A stretch of DNA of 64,000 nt from Haloferax sp046557615 (lineage in GTDB: Archaea; Halobacteriota; Halobacteria; Halobacteriales; Haloferacaceae), in contig NZ_JBKIII010000001.1 in assembly GCF_046557615.1 (NCBI RefSeq), forward strand, positions 1,364,001-1,428,000, written 5' to 3'. Below are positions 34,887 to 43,847 of this stretch, one piece after another. The translations under genes and the position numbers were made by a program. Each line of letters starts with the position of its first letter. Position 1 is the stretch's first letter. The notes beneath the pieces were generated by a model. It made no database searches. It saw nothing but the letters and a program-made list of their open reading frames with translations, and was not told where the DNA came from.

Positions 34887-35013
34887 TGGTGGAAGGCTAC
34901 ACGGGGGCGATACAAAAATGGCCCTCTTGTTGGATGCGAGCCAGTTCGTCGTGAATTATGACGTTGAGTCGATGGAAAGCGTTTTCATCGCCGCACGAAA
35001 CCAATTCACGTAT

Positions 35014-36144
35014 ATGCGGAGCGTCGTCCCCCTCGTTGCCCTCCTCACACTCCTCGCTGGTGTCGTAACACCAGTTGCCGCAGTCGACGCTGCCGCGCTT
35101 GGCGCGGACGGTACGTCGAACGCAGCACTCGACGGCTCACAAGTCGTCGCACAACAGTCCACGCTCGACCAGGCACCGACGACTGACATCACCGTCGAGT
35201 TACGGAGCGACCAGTCGGCGAGATGGCGCATCGAGATGCGGTACATGCTCGAAACCGAGAACGAGACGGCGGCGTTCGAGCAGCTGGCGCGCGAGTACGA
35301 AAGCGGTGAGACAGACGTTGGACTCGATGGCGAACTCTTCGAGCGCGTGGCGTCCTCGGCCGAAGAACAGACCGGGCGCTCGATGAGTATCGAGAACGTC
35401 ACTCGACAAGGAACCGTCCAGAACGACACGGGCGTGCTTCGACTCTCGTTTACGTGGACGAACTTCCTCGAACGCACCAACAGCGGACTCCAACTCGGAG
35501 ACGCCTTCCTCGCCGAGTCTGACGAACCGTGGTTGACCTCGTTGCGGGCGAATCAGAACCTCACGATTCAGACGCCACCGGGCTACGCAGTCAACAGTAC
35601 GAGCCTCCCGATTCGAAACAACGCTATCGTCGTCGAAGGGCCACGAACGTTCCAATCGCCGAACGAACTCGAAGTGAGCTATCGTTCGACTGGAACTGGC
35701 GCGTTCGATTCACAGTGGATTCTCATCGGCGCTGGCGTCGTTGCGCTCTTTGCCGTCGCTGCGGTCTTGTACGTCCGACGGCGGCCAGAAAACGGAGATG
35801 GACCTGCGTCTGCTGTCGCTTCGGAGCGGAACGACGACCCACCCGAGCGGCGTGACGAACCGCTGGAAGGGCCGATAGCAGAACCAGACCAAGACGAGAG
35901 CGAGGACGACCAAGAAACGGGCATCGACCTCGACCTCCTGTCGGACGAAGAGCGCGTCGAATTCATGCTCGAGCAGAGCGGTGGCCGAATGAAACAGGCC
36001 AACATCGTCAAAGAGACCGGGTGGTCCGACGCGAAGGTCTCGCAGTTGCTCTCTTCGATGGCGGACGAAGGACGCGTCGAGAAACTCCGTCTGGGTCGTG
36101 AGAACCTCATTTCACTCCCAGACGAGAACGAAGTAACCGAGTAA
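35014..36144 (+). CDS. Membrane-anchored one-component HTH regulator
   Basis: A 376-aa protein with a signal peptide (MRSVVPLVALLTLLAGVVTP), an extracytoplasmic domain of about 210 residues, one TM helix at 236-254 (ILIGAGVVALFAVAAVLYV), an acidic Pro-rich linker, and a C-terminal winged HTH (about 308-376: QANIVKETGWSDAKVSQLLS). The topology is outside sensor, inside DNA-binding domain. The start at 35014 gives a perfect signal peptide; a TATA-like ATTATG at 34953-34958 implies a leader of about 33 nt. Neighbours are a pilin, a secreted protein and etfBA. Confidence 0.75.
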   Translation: MRSVVPLVALLTLLAGVVTPVAAVDAAALGADGTSNAALDGSQVVAQQSTLDQAPTTDITVELRSDQSARWRIEMRYMLETENETAAFEQLAREYESGETDVGLDGELFERVASSAEEQTGRSMSIENVTRQGTVQNDTGVLRLSFTWTNFLERTNSGLQLGDAFLAESDEPWLTSLRANQNLTIQTPPGYAVNSTSLPIRNNAIVVEGPRTFQSPNELEVSYRSTGTGAFDSQWILIGAGVVALFAVAAVLYVRRRPENGDGPASAVASERNDDPPERRDEPLEGPIAEPDQDESEDDQETGIDLDLLSDEERVEFMLEQSGGRMKQANIVKETGWSDAKVSQLLSSMADEGRVEKLRLGRENLISLPDENEVTE

Positions 36145-36180
36145 TCGGTCGGGGGATATCCTAGTCACGGGTCGAAAACG

Positions 36181-36186
36181 TTTATT
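36181..36186 (+). promoter_or_regulatory. TATA box of etfBA
   Basis: TTTATT at 36181-36186 is 27 nt before the etfB ATG at 36211, giving a leaderless message. Confidence 0.55.
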
Positions 36187-36210
36187 CGCCGCCGAAAATA
36201 GTGAACGTTG

Positions 36211-37005
36211 ATGAAGGTTCTCGTAACCGTCAAGGAGGTTGCCGAGGTGGAAGAAGACTTCCAACTCGACGGCCTACACGTGGCGGAAGAGTATCTCGAC
36301 TACGACCTCAACGAGTGGGACGAGTACGCAGTCGAAGAGGCCGTCCAAATCGCCGAGGAGAACGACGACGTGGAAGTCGTCAGCGTAACCATCGGCCCGG
36401 AGCGGTCCGAAGAGACCATCCGGATGGCCCTCGCGAAAGGTGTGGACCGCGCGATTCGCGTGTGGGACGACGCCCTCGACGGCGTTGACCTCCTCGACGT
36501 TGGCGCAAAGGCAAAACTCCTCTCGGCAGTCGTCGCCGACGAGGACCCCGACCTCATTCTGACAGGCGTGCAGGCGAACGACGACAGTTTCGGTGCAACT
36601 GGCGTCTCGCTCGCCTCTGCAATCGACTTCGAGTGGGCCGCGGTCGTCAACGCCCTCGACCTCGACGTCGATGGTGGCGTCGCACACGTCCGCCGCGAAC
36701 TCGAAGGTGGCGTCGAAGAACTCACCGACGTGGAACTGCCCGCCGTCCTCACGATTCAGACGGGTATCAACGAACCGCGCTACGCGAGTCTGCGCGGAAT
36801 CCGGCAGGCCCAGTCGAAAGAGATCAAGCCGCTGTCGTTGTCTGACCTCGGTCTCGACGCCTCGGCGGTCGAATCCGACCTCGTCCTCGCCGACGTGTAC
36901 GAACCAGAAGTCGAGTCCGACGTGACCTACTTCGACGGCGACGCAGGAGCGCAGGCCGCCGACCTTGCGACTGTGCTGCGCGAGAAGGGGGCGGGTGCCC
37001 AATGA
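36211..37005 (+). CDS. etfB: Electron transfer flavoprotein beta subunit
   Basis: A 264-aa ETF beta chain that passes electrons from acyl-CoA dehydrogenases and other flavoproteins. The start MKVLVTVKEVAEVEEDFQ is typical; the AMP/FAD binding region includes LILTGVQANDDSFGATGVSL and the family signature ELPAVLTIQTGINEPRYASL is seen as VELPAVLTIQTGINEPRYAS. It overlaps etfA by 4 bp (ATGA at 37002). Confidence 0.95.
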   Translation: MKVLVTVKEVAEVEEDFQLDGLHVAEEYLDYDLNEWDEYAVEEAVQIAEENDDVEVVSVTIGPERSEETIRMALAKGVDRAIRVWDDALDGVDLLDVGAKAKLLSAVVADEDPDLILTGVQANDDSFGATGVSLASAIDFEWAAVVNALDLDVDGGVAHVRRELEGGVEELTDVELPAVLTIQTGINEPRYASLRGIRQAQSKEIKPLSLSDLGLDASAVESDLVLADVYEPEVESDVTYFDGDAGAQAADLATVLREKGAGAQ

Positions 37006-37952
37006 GCGTCCTCGCAGTCGTCGAACACCGCCGCGGTGCGCTCCGCGACGTGTCGTTCGAACTCGTGACCGCAGGCGCAGAACTCGCCGAACAAGCAGGC
37101 GAAGAACTCCATCTCGCCATCATCGGCGGCGACGTCGATGCCTTCGCCGAGGAACTCTCGCTGTCGGGTGTCGATGCGATCCACACCGTCGCCGAAGGCG
37201 ACGAGTTCAACCACGACGTGTACGTCCAAGCAGTGACCGCGCTCGCCGAGGAACTCGACCCGACGTTCGTCCTCATGGGCAACACCGTCAACGGACTCGA
37301 CTACGCGCCCGCCGTCGCGGATGTACTCGAACTCCCGCTCGTGACCGACGCAATCGAACTGGGTTACGAAGACGGCCTCGTGGCGACCCGCGAGATGTAC
37401 GCCTCGAAGGTCCAATCCACCATCGAAGTCGATGCCGACCGCGCCGCAGTCACCATCCGCCCCGGCGAATGGGACGACACCGAAGACGCAGGCGAACCCG
37501 GTATCGAAGCGTTCGACTTCGACCTCGACGAGTCGCGCGTTCGCTCGACGGTCACCGGCTTCGAAGAAGTCGGAAGCGGCGACGTCGACATCACCGACGC
37601 CGACATCCTCGTCTCCGTCGGCCGCGGTATCGAGGAAGAAGAGAACCTCGAACTCGTCCAAGACCTCGCCGACGCACTCGGCGCAACCCTCTCGTCTTCG
37701 CGTCCAATCGTGGACAACGGCTGGCTCCCGAAGGACCGGCAGGTCGGCCAGTCCGGTAAGGTCGTCACGCCGAAGGTCTACCTCGCAATCGGTATCTCCG
37801 GCGCTGTCCAGCACGTCGCTGGTATGAAGGGTGCAGAGACGATTATCGCGGTCAACACCGACCCCGACGCGCCTATCTTCGACATCGCCGACTACGGTGT
37901 CGTTGGCGACCTGTTCGACGTGGTGCCTGAGCTCATCGAGCAGTTTAGCTAA
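37002..37952 (+). CDS. etfA: Electron transfer flavoprotein alpha subunit
   Basis: A 316-aa ETF alpha chain. The C-terminal FAD domain is intact: RPIVDNGWLPKDRQVGQSGK, VYLAIGISGAVQHVAGM and NTDPDAPIFDIADYGVVGD. The protein ends in DVVPELIEQFS. A second, diverged copy of these last 12 codons, including the stop, occurs at 38019-38054, which suggests that the gene's 3' end was replaced by an integrating element. Confidence 0.95.
   Translation: MSVLAVVEHRRGALRDVSFELVTAGAELAEQAGEELHLAIIGGDVDAFAEELSLSGVDAIHTVAEGDEFNHDVYVQAVTALAEELDPTFVLMGNTVNGLDYAPAVADVLELPLVTDAIELGYEDGLVATREMYASKVQSTIEVDADRAAVTIRPGEWDDTEDAGEPGIEAFDFDLDESRVRSTVTGFEEVGSGDVDITDADILVSVGRGIEEEENLELVQDLADALGATLSSSRPIVDNGWLPKDRQVGQSGKVVTPKVYLAIGISGAVQHVAGMKGAETIIAVNTDPDAPIFDIADYGVVGDLFDVVPELIEQFS
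37917..37952 (+). repeat. etfA 3'-end copy 1 (in gene)
   Basis: The last 12 codons of etfA (DVVPELIEQFS plus stop). They align without gaps with 38019-38054. Confidence 0.6.
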
Positions 37953-38018
37953 GCACGCTACCTTTTTGGTCCAGATTTTTGCGGGTCGAACGAAGTGAGA
38001 CACGGAAAAAGGTGGTCG

Positions 38019-38054
38019 CACGTGGTTTCAGAACTTATCGAGCAGTTCAACTGA
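38019..38054 (+). repeat. Displaced etfA 3'-end copy 2
   Basis: 36 bp encoding HVVSELIEQFN plus stop when read in the etfA frame. Most differences from 37917-37952 are at third codon positions or are conservative, so this piece once evolved as coding DNA. It is preceded by CGAACGAAGTGAG (37987-37999). The gene end was probably displaced here by insertion. Confidence 0.6.
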
Positions 38055-38131
38055 GGACGTACTCCGTTTCGACTTCATTTTTTACTACCGTTCCGACGAC
38101 TACTTGCACCCATAGCGGGTCCACTCGCTTC

Positions 38132-38851
38132 ATGTCCGAGCCTCCATCTCCCGTCGCGCTCGATGCCTACGAAGCCATGGCCGACGAGTACGCCGCACGT
38201 GCGCCCGAAAAACCGTTCAACGCCGATTTGGAGCGCCCGGCAACACAGTCGCTTTGTCCGAATCTCGATGGGTTAGACGTACTCGATGCGGGCTGTGGTC
38301 CGGGAATCACGACCGAGCACCTCGTCAGCGAGGGCGCGAACGTCGTCGGCGTGGACCTGAGCCCTCGTATGCTCCATCACGCACGCGAGCGCGTCGGCCG
38401 CGACGCAGAGTTCGTCCGCCTCGACCTCGGACATCGACTGCCATTTTCGGACGACTCCTTCGACCTCATCTACTCGTCGCTGGCGATAACCTACGTCGAA
38501 GATTGGAACGCACTCTTCTCGGAATTTGCGCGTGTGCTTCGGTCGGGTGGGAACCTCGTGTTCTCGACACAGCACCCGTTCGACGACGCGTCGAGGTTGG
38601 AGCCGGACGACTACTTCGCGGTCGAAGAAGTGACAGAGACGTGGGACGGCTTCGGCGACCCCGTTGACGTGACGTTCTATCGGCGACCCATGGAGCAAAT
38701 CGTAAACCCACTTCTCGATGCGGGGTTCGTCCTCGAACGCATGCTGGAAGCGAAACCAACCGAGCAATTCAGGGAAAAAGCGCCGGAAACCTACGAGCGA
38801 ATTTCGGGGACGACGACGTTTCTCTGTATCCGCGCGGGAATCAGACAGTAA
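38132..38851 (+). CDS. SAM-dependent methyltransferase
   Basis: A 239-aa class I methyltransferase with motif I VLDAGCGPGITTEHLVSEGA, post-I GVDLSPRMLHHARE and motif II-like FVRLDLGHRLPFSDDSFDLI. It resembles UbiE/Methyltransf_11 proteins of unknown substrate. The ATG at 38132 gives MSEPPSPVALDAYEAMADEY; earlier in-frame codons run through the displaced etfA fragment and are not a plausible start. It is the first gene after the etfA-linked insertion footprint. Confidence 0.8.
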   Translation: MSEPPSPVALDAYEAMADEYAARAPEKPFNADLERPATQSLCPNLDGLDVLDAGCGPGITTEHLVSEGANVVGVDLSPRMLHHARERVGRDAEFVRLDLGHRLPFSDDSFDLIYSSLAITYVEDWNALFSEFARVLRSGGNLVFSTQHPFDDASRLEPDDYFAVEEVTETWDGFGDPVDVTFYRRPMEQIVNPLLDAGFVLERMLEAKPTEQFREKAPETYERISGTTTFLCIRAGIRQ

Positions 38852-38934
38852 CCGTCTAATTGGGCTCCGGTCTCGCGGTTCGCGTTTGCCGATAATCCGG
38901 TACGTACTTCCCTACCGGACCCTACGAACCGACA

Positions 38935-39777
38935 ATGGAATATTTGGAGCGCCGGGTGGCGATGGTAAACGACCGACTCGAAGAGGTCGTTGCGACGGTC
39001 GAACCGTCGGACCTCGCTGACCAACTCGACCACGTCGCCCTCGCAGGGGGCAAACGGGTTCGACCCGCCGTGACCATCTTAGCCTGCGAAGCCATCGGCG
39101 GCACTCCTGAGGATGCAGTCGATTTTGCGGTCGGCGTCGAACTCGTCCACAACGCCTCGCTCGTTATCGACGACATCATCGACCGGTCGGACATTCGTCG
39201 CGGCACGCCCAGCGCGTGGGCAGAGTACGGATACGGCTCGGCAATCATCGCCTCTGACGGACTGCTCGGCGAAGCGTTCGCGCTTCTCTCTTCGAGTGAC
39301 AGAGCAACCCAAATCGTCGCTGAATCGATGGTCGAGCTCGGCGAAGGCGAAGCGGTCGAACTCGTTGCGATTCCCTCGAACGAACAAGAGTACATGGAAC
39401 TCGCACGTCGAAAGACGGGCGCGCTGTTCCGTGCGGCCGCCGAACTCGGTGCCGTCGCCGCCGGTGCCGACAGCCACGTCGTCGAAGCCTTCGGCGAGTA
39501 CGCAGAACGTGTCGGCGTCGCCTTCCAGATTCGAGACGACGTCCTCGATGCGACCGCAGATGCCGAAGAACTGGGCAAGCCAACGGGTCAAGACGCCGAG
39601 ATGGGTCGGCCGTCGCTGGTGCAAGTGACAGAACTCACGCCCGAAGAGGCGAACCGTCGCGCCCGCGAACAGGCCGATGGCGCACTCCGCGCGCTCGACT
39701 CGTCGGGTGTCGATGACTCAGAATCGCTCGAATACCTCCGTGACCTCGCGGAGTTCGTCGTCGTCCGCGAAAGCTAA
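38935..39777 (+). CDS. Polyprenyl (geranylgeranyl) diphosphate synthase
   Basis: A 280-aa trans-prenyltransferase making isoprenoid chains for archaeal lipids or quinones. Both aspartate-rich motifs are intact: DDIID at 79-83 and DDVLD at 201-205. GGKRVRP at 38-44 binds the diphosphate. The protein is somewhat shorter than many GGPP synthases (about 330 aa), so chain length is uncertain. A DUF373 gene follows convergently, with a spacer of only 3 bp between stops. Confidence 0.85.
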   Translation: MEYLERRVAMVNDRLEEVVATVEPSDLADQLDHVALAGGKRVRPAVTILACEAIGGTPEDAVDFAVGVELVHNASLVIDDIIDRSDIRRGTPSAWAEYGYGSAIIASDGLLGEAFALLSSSDRATQIVAESMVELGEGEAVELVAIPSNEQEYMELARRKTGALFRAAAELGAVAAGADSHVVEAFGEYAERVGVAFQIRDDVLDATADAEELGKPTGQDAEMGRPSLVQVTELTPEEANRRAREQADGALRALDSSGVDDSESLEYLRDLAEFVVVRES

Positions 39778-39780
39778 TTT

Positions 39781-40908
39781 CTATACTACTTGTTCTCCGT
39801 CGGGTGTCGTCGGGTATCGTGACTCGGCAACCGCGAAAGTGAGTGTACTCAACACGCCGAGAAGCGTCCCGACTGTGAGTGCGACGGCGAGGTCAGTAAG
39901 TCCGACCGTCTGGACGCCCGGCAAGCCTGCGGGTAGGAAGAATCCCGAGAGAGCGTAGAGTACGAGCGCAATCGCACCGACGTAGAACGGCGCGTTGAGA
40001 TAACGCCACTTGAATCGGTCGTGGAGGTACTCGTCGGTCACCTGTCCGAGACTGCTCGTGATACCGGCGGCGGCGAACCACTCGATAGACCCGTGGACGA
40101 GGGCGGCGAGCATGAGTCCCGGTGGGAGACTCCCACCGAACTGGTCGGAGGTGAGTTGCAGAAGTTCGACACCGCGGAAACCACCGACGACGAGTAACGC
40201 GGCGGCCGCGACGTAGGTGATAATCGTGACACGGCCCGCATAGAGGACGTTGCGGGCGCGTTCGACGGCGTCATCGACTGCGGTTTCGAGGCCGAGGCCG
40301 CGGAAGAGGGTGTAGAGACCTAGCAGTGCCGAGATGAGTCCGAGGACGACCGCGCCGGGCACGTCGAAGAAACTCGCAATCGTCACGAAGGGATAGATGA
40401 GGAGCAGAATCCCGAGGGGAACGAGAATCGTCCCACGGGTCTCGGGGTCCGCAAGCACCTGCTTCATCGTGTAGTACATCGATTCGAGGTTCTGTGCCTG
40501 TCGGACGACGACGCGGCGAACCCCATCGATAGGGACCCGAGAGCGAATCACTGGGAGGACCGACTCGTCCTGTGCGCCGTCAGTGATGACGATAGCGTGG
40601 ACCGACTCGCCGGTCGAGAGACTCGCCAGAACGGTGTCGATTTCCTCACCGATTGCCCGGTTCGCCTTCACGTCGCTGCCTTCGAGTCCCGTGACGGCCG
40701 CGACTTCGACCTCTTCGTCTTCGTCTTCGAGCAGTTGGTCGTAGACGCGAATTCCCTGAAAGAGGACGTTCACGTCAGAATCCTCTGGGTCGGCGGTGGC
40801 GAGCGCCACGGCTGCCTCCTCGACGCGATTGCGCCCGATAACGGGCGTATTGTACCCCGTCTTGCGTCCGAGGTCGTCGTCGAGGTCGACACAGAGGACC
40901 AAGAGCAT
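39781..40908 (-). CDS. DUF373 family membrane protein
   Basis: A 375-aa archaeal DUF373 protein. The N-terminal cytosolic domain starts MLLVLCVDLDDDLGRKTGYN, the family signature, and contains DGAQDESVLPVIRSRVPIDG. The C-terminal half has about six TM helices. Its function is unknown. TATA box AGATATAT (40931-40938) is 26 nt upstream of the ATG, so the mRNA is leaderless; longer in-frame starts are therefore rejected. Confidence 0.85.
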   Translation of the reverse strand: MLLVLCVDLDDDLGRKTGYNTPVIGRNRVEEAAVALATADPEDSDVNVLFQGIRVYDQLLEDEDEEVEVAAVTGLEGSDVKANRAIGEEIDTVLASLSTGESVHAIVITDGAQDESVLPVIRSRVPIDGVRRVVVRQAQNLESMYYTMKQVLADPETRGTILVPLGILLLIYPFVTIASFFDVPGAVVLGLISALLGLYTLFRGLGLETAVDDAVERARNVLYAGRVTIITYVAAAALLVVGGFRGVELLQLTSDQFGGSLPPGLMLAALVHGSIEWFAAAGITSSLGQVTDEYLHDRFKWRYLNAPFYVGAIALVLYALSGFFLPAGLPGVQTVGLTDLAVALTVGTLLGVLSTLTFAVAESRYPTTPDGEQVV

Positions 40909-40983
40909 TATCGTCCAGTATGCCGTGGGGATATATCTGCTTTCGGGGGCGCGGTCGCACACTCACCAGGGGACGGCGTGGAC

Positions 40984-42489
40984 CTACACGGACGTGTATT
41001 CATCTCCCAGTGGGTCGAAGAGGATTTCAAATCGAGCACCTCCATTCTCACTGTCCGCAACGCGAATCGACCACCCATTCATATCGACGATGTGTTGGAC
41101 GATATCGAGTCCGAGTCCCGCCTCAATCTCTTGGTTTTTCGTGCTGACACCGGGGAGAAAGATGTCGTCTCGAATATCCTCTGGAATCCCGGTTCCCTCG
41201 TCTTCGACGTAAAACCCACCTGCGGAGGGAAGTGGACCGACTCGGACGACGAGCGAACCATCGTCGGTCGTGCCGTGCTGAATCGCGTTACGGAACAGGT
41301 TTTCGAAGACGCGTTTGAGTTGTCCTTCGTCACCCGTGACGATGGGAAGTTCGGAAACCTCACACCGCGCATCGAGAGCGTCGGTGTCGCACATCTCCCA
41401 TGCAGCGGCCGCCGCGTCCGCTAAGACAACCTCGGTTTCGTCGCTCTCGTTCGCTCCGTCTCGGGCGAGCGAGAGAACGTCTTCGACGAGTTCGGTGATT
41501 CGTGTATGAGCTTGCTCGATACGGTCGAAGTGAACGGGTTTACACGATTCGCGCGCGAGGTCGAGCCATCCTTGGGCGACCGCCAGTGGACCACGAATAT
41601 CGTGTGAGAGGACGTGAGCGAACGCTTCGAGTCGCGCGTTCTGTTGTGCGAGTTCGAGTTCGTGCGTGATTCGGTCGGTGAGGTCGGTGACGTAGCCAAG
41701 GACGTTCCTGTTACCGTCGTCGGTGGGGACGGGAATCGCGTGAACCATGAGCCATCGGACAGCGTCGGTTCCGTCCTGAATAACTCGAAATTCGAATGTG
41801 TAGTGGTCGGCAGGAGAATCGCGGGAGATGTCGTCTGCCATCGCCGAAATCTGCCGGGAGAATTGGGTTCGGTCGTCGATGTGGACGAGGTCGAGCAACG
41901 AAGGGGATTCGCCGAAAACCTGCTGGCCGATGAGAGTCTCGGGGGAGATTCCGAGAAGGTCCGCAAGGTGGTCGTTCACGAATGCGACCCGCCCGTCTTC
42001 GAGTGCAAACAAGCCGACGTGCGAGTGTTCGACGACCGCACGAGACCACATCTGCTTGTTCGATTGTGCCTGCGTGCGCCGGGCGGTATCGATGGCGGTG
42101 AAGATTCGACTGGTGAGAAGGTCAAACGTCTCCGTTTCGGCGGCTTTCGGGACGTACGTTACCTCGCCGTCGAGAGCCAGCGTCTGTCGAACGAGTTCGT
42201 CCGCGTCGGTGCCGACCAAGAGAAGAATCGGGAGAGAAGAATCGACATCTCGGACTGCCTGAATCACGGCCAGTGGTGATGTGGAGTGCAGAGAGTCGTC
42301 TACGACGAGGCAATCGACTGGCTGGTGTTCGAACTGCTCTAAAATCGACGTTGAATCGGTGCAATCGATGATACTGAATTCGCCGTTGGCCGCGAGACAC
42401 TGCTCGATTTCGTCCCTATAACCAGTGTCGTCGGTAGCGAGAAGAACACGAATGGAGCCTCCCGAATCCATCACGTCCTCGACATACAT
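40984..42489 (-). CDS. Hybrid sensor histidine kinase (receiver-like + PAS + HisKA + HATPase)
   Basis: A 501-aa soluble kinase. Residues 12-130 form a receiver-like domain (LVVDDSLHS around D65). A PAS domain spans about 150-270. HisKA has the phosphorylatable H296 in AHVLSHDIRGPLAVAQGW; the ATPase domain has NLFRNAIQHG, EDEGTGIPEDI and GLGLDIVQHIV. No TM helix is seen. Cognate response regulator unknown; many haloarchaeal kinases are orphans. The start at 42489 follows the box TATTAAT (42514-42520). Confidence 0.85.
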   Translation of the reverse strand: MYVEDVMDSGGSIRVLLATDDTGYRDEIEQCLAANGEFSIIDCTDSTSILEQFEHQPVDCLVVDDSLHSTSPLAVIQAVRDVDSSLPILLLVGTDADELVRQTLALDGEVTYVPKAAETETFDLLTSRIFTAIDTARRTQAQSNKQMWSRAVVEHSHVGLFALEDGRVAFVNDHLADLLGISPETLIGQQVFGESPSLLDLVHIDDRTQFSRQISAMADDISRDSPADHYTFEFRVIQDGTDAVRWLMVHAIPVPTDDGNRNVLGYVTDLTDRITHELELAQQNARLEAFAHVLSHDIRGPLAVAQGWLDLARESCKPVHFDRIEQAHTRITELVEDVLSLARDGANESDETEVVLADAAAAAWEMCDTDALDARCEVSELPIVTGDEGQLKRVFENLFRNAIQHGTTDDGSLVVRVGPLPSAGGFYVEDEGTGIPEDIRDDIFLPGVSTKNQEIEAGLGLDIVQHIVDMNGWSIRVADSENGGARFEILFDPLGDEYTSV

Positions 42490-42523
42490 TTTGTGATATT
42501 GACACGTGTGTGCTATTAATGGT
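42490..42523. promoter_or_regulatory. Overlapping divergent leaderless promoters
   Basis: Only 34 bp separate the starts of the histidine kinase and radical SAM genes. GATATT (42495-42500) lies 26 nt before the radical SAM ATG, and on the other strand the box at 42514-42520 lies 28 nt before the kinase ATG. Each initiation complex would cover the other's start site. Confidence 0.55.
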
Positions 42524-43582
42524 ATGCCCTCACCGAGACGATTCGCACGGCTTTTGACGCTCCATCCAGTAGACATCCGTAATCGAATGATTTCGAAGGG
42601 CTGCGAACAGTGCGCCATGGGCGGAAAGATGGTAATGTTTGTCTACGGGTACTGCGACCAGCGCGATTGTTTCTACTGTCCGCTCGGCGAGAACCGCAAG
42701 AACGTCACCGACGTCTACGCCAACGAGCGGTTAGTCGAATCCGACGAGGACGTCATCGAGGAAGCAAAGCGCATGGAGGCACTCGGGTCGTCTATCACCG
42801 GCGGCGAACCCCAAGAGGCGCTCGACAAGACCTGTCACTACATCTCACTGCTGAAAGACGAGTTCGGCGAGGACCACCACATCCACCTCTACACGGGAAT
42901 CCCCGGTGGGCGCGAGAACATGCGCCGTCTCGCCGAGGCCGGACTGGACGAGATTCGCTTCCACCCGCCGCTCGAACTCTGGGGCGACATGCACGGCACC
43001 GAGTGGGAAGAGATTCTCTACATCGCCCGCGAGGAAGGACTCACTCCCGCGTTCGAGATTCCCGGTATCCGCGCCGAACCCGAGTTCCTCGAATTCCTCG
43101 ACGAAGGAGCCGCCGAGTTCTGTAACATCAACGAGTTCGAGATGTCGGACGGTAACTACCGCCGAATGCAGGAGAAGGGCTACGAACTCCAAGATGGCCA
43201 CATGTCGGCGGTCGATGGCTCGAAACAGGCCATCCTCGACGAGATGGGCGACCACGAGCGCGTCTACTTCTGTACGTCTGTGTTCAAGGACGCCGCCCAG
43301 CACCGTAACCGCCTGAAGCGCATGGCCCGCAACATCCGCCGCCCCTTCGACGACGTGACCGACGACGGCACCCTCGTCTACGGGAAAACGCATACTCCAG
43401 CCGAGACCTTCATCGACCTCGGCGTCCCCGAGGAGTTCTACACCATCAAATCGAACCACGTCGAAGTCGCGTGGTGGCTCCTCGAAGAGATGATAGAAGA
43501 AGGCGACGTCGAAGACGGCGAAATCGTCGAGCAGTACCCGACCTACGACGGGACTGTGGTCGAACGGACGCCGTTGGCCTGA
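42524..43582 (+). CDS. Radical SAM protein with CX4CX2C cluster motif
   Basis: A 352-aa radical SAM enzyme related to pyruvate-formate-lyase activating enzymes (COG2108-like). The cluster motif is YGYCDQRDCFYCPLG with C44, C49 and C52, so CX4CX2C instead of CX3CX2C; another Cys pair (C27, C30) precedes it. The GGE motif is SSITGGEPQEAL. Function unknown. The ATG at 42524 is set by the TATA spacing and gives MPSPRRFARLLTLHPVD. Confidence 0.8.
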   Translation: MPSPRRFARLLTLHPVDIRNRMISKGCEQCAMGGKMVMFVYGYCDQRDCFYCPLGENRKNVTDVYANERLVESDEDVIEEAKRMEALGSSITGGEPQEALDKTCHYISLLKDEFGEDHHIHLYTGIPGGRENMRRLAEAGLDEIRFHPPLELWGDMHGTEWEEILYIAREEGLTPAFEIPGIRAEPEFLEFLDEGAAEFCNINEFEMSDGNYRRMQEKGYELQDGHMSAVDGSKQAILDEMGDHERVYFCTSVFKDAAQHRNRLKRMARNIRRPFDDVTDDGTLVYGKTHTPAETFIDLGVPEEFYTIKSNHVEVAWWLLEEMIEEGDVEDGEIVEQYPTYDGTVVERTPLA

Positions 43583-43613
43583 ATTTTACTCCCTGATTTT
43601 TACGCTCGGTTCG

Positions 43614-43844
43614 TTACCGAAGCCAGTTTCGTACCGCGATTCCACACCCAGCGACCAGCAAGAGCGCCCCGCCGACGGTGTGTTCTATCTCTAACGAAAA
43701 TGCGACCCTCGGTGCGACTGGATGTGATTGCCCGTACATGAAGTGCAACGCAGTTCCGACTCCGTTCAGAAAGAGCAGTAGTCCGCAGACAGCGACGACC
43801 AGTCCAGCACCGGTCAGCAATCGGGGGGAGTACAAGGAACGCAT
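43614..43844 (-). CDS. 76-aa membrane protein
   Basis: A small protein with two TM segments (GAGLVVAVCGLLLFLNGVG and IEHTVGGALLLVAGCGIAV) and a basic C-terminus. It lies 3 bp downstream of the 220-aa membrane protein gene and is probably cotranscribed with it. Not recognised. Confidence 0.6.
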   Translation of the reverse strand: MRSLYSPRLLTGAGLVVAVCGLLLFLNGVGTALHFMYGQSHPVAPRVAFSLEIEHTVGGALLLVAGCGIAVRNWLR

Positions 43845-43847
43845 CGC

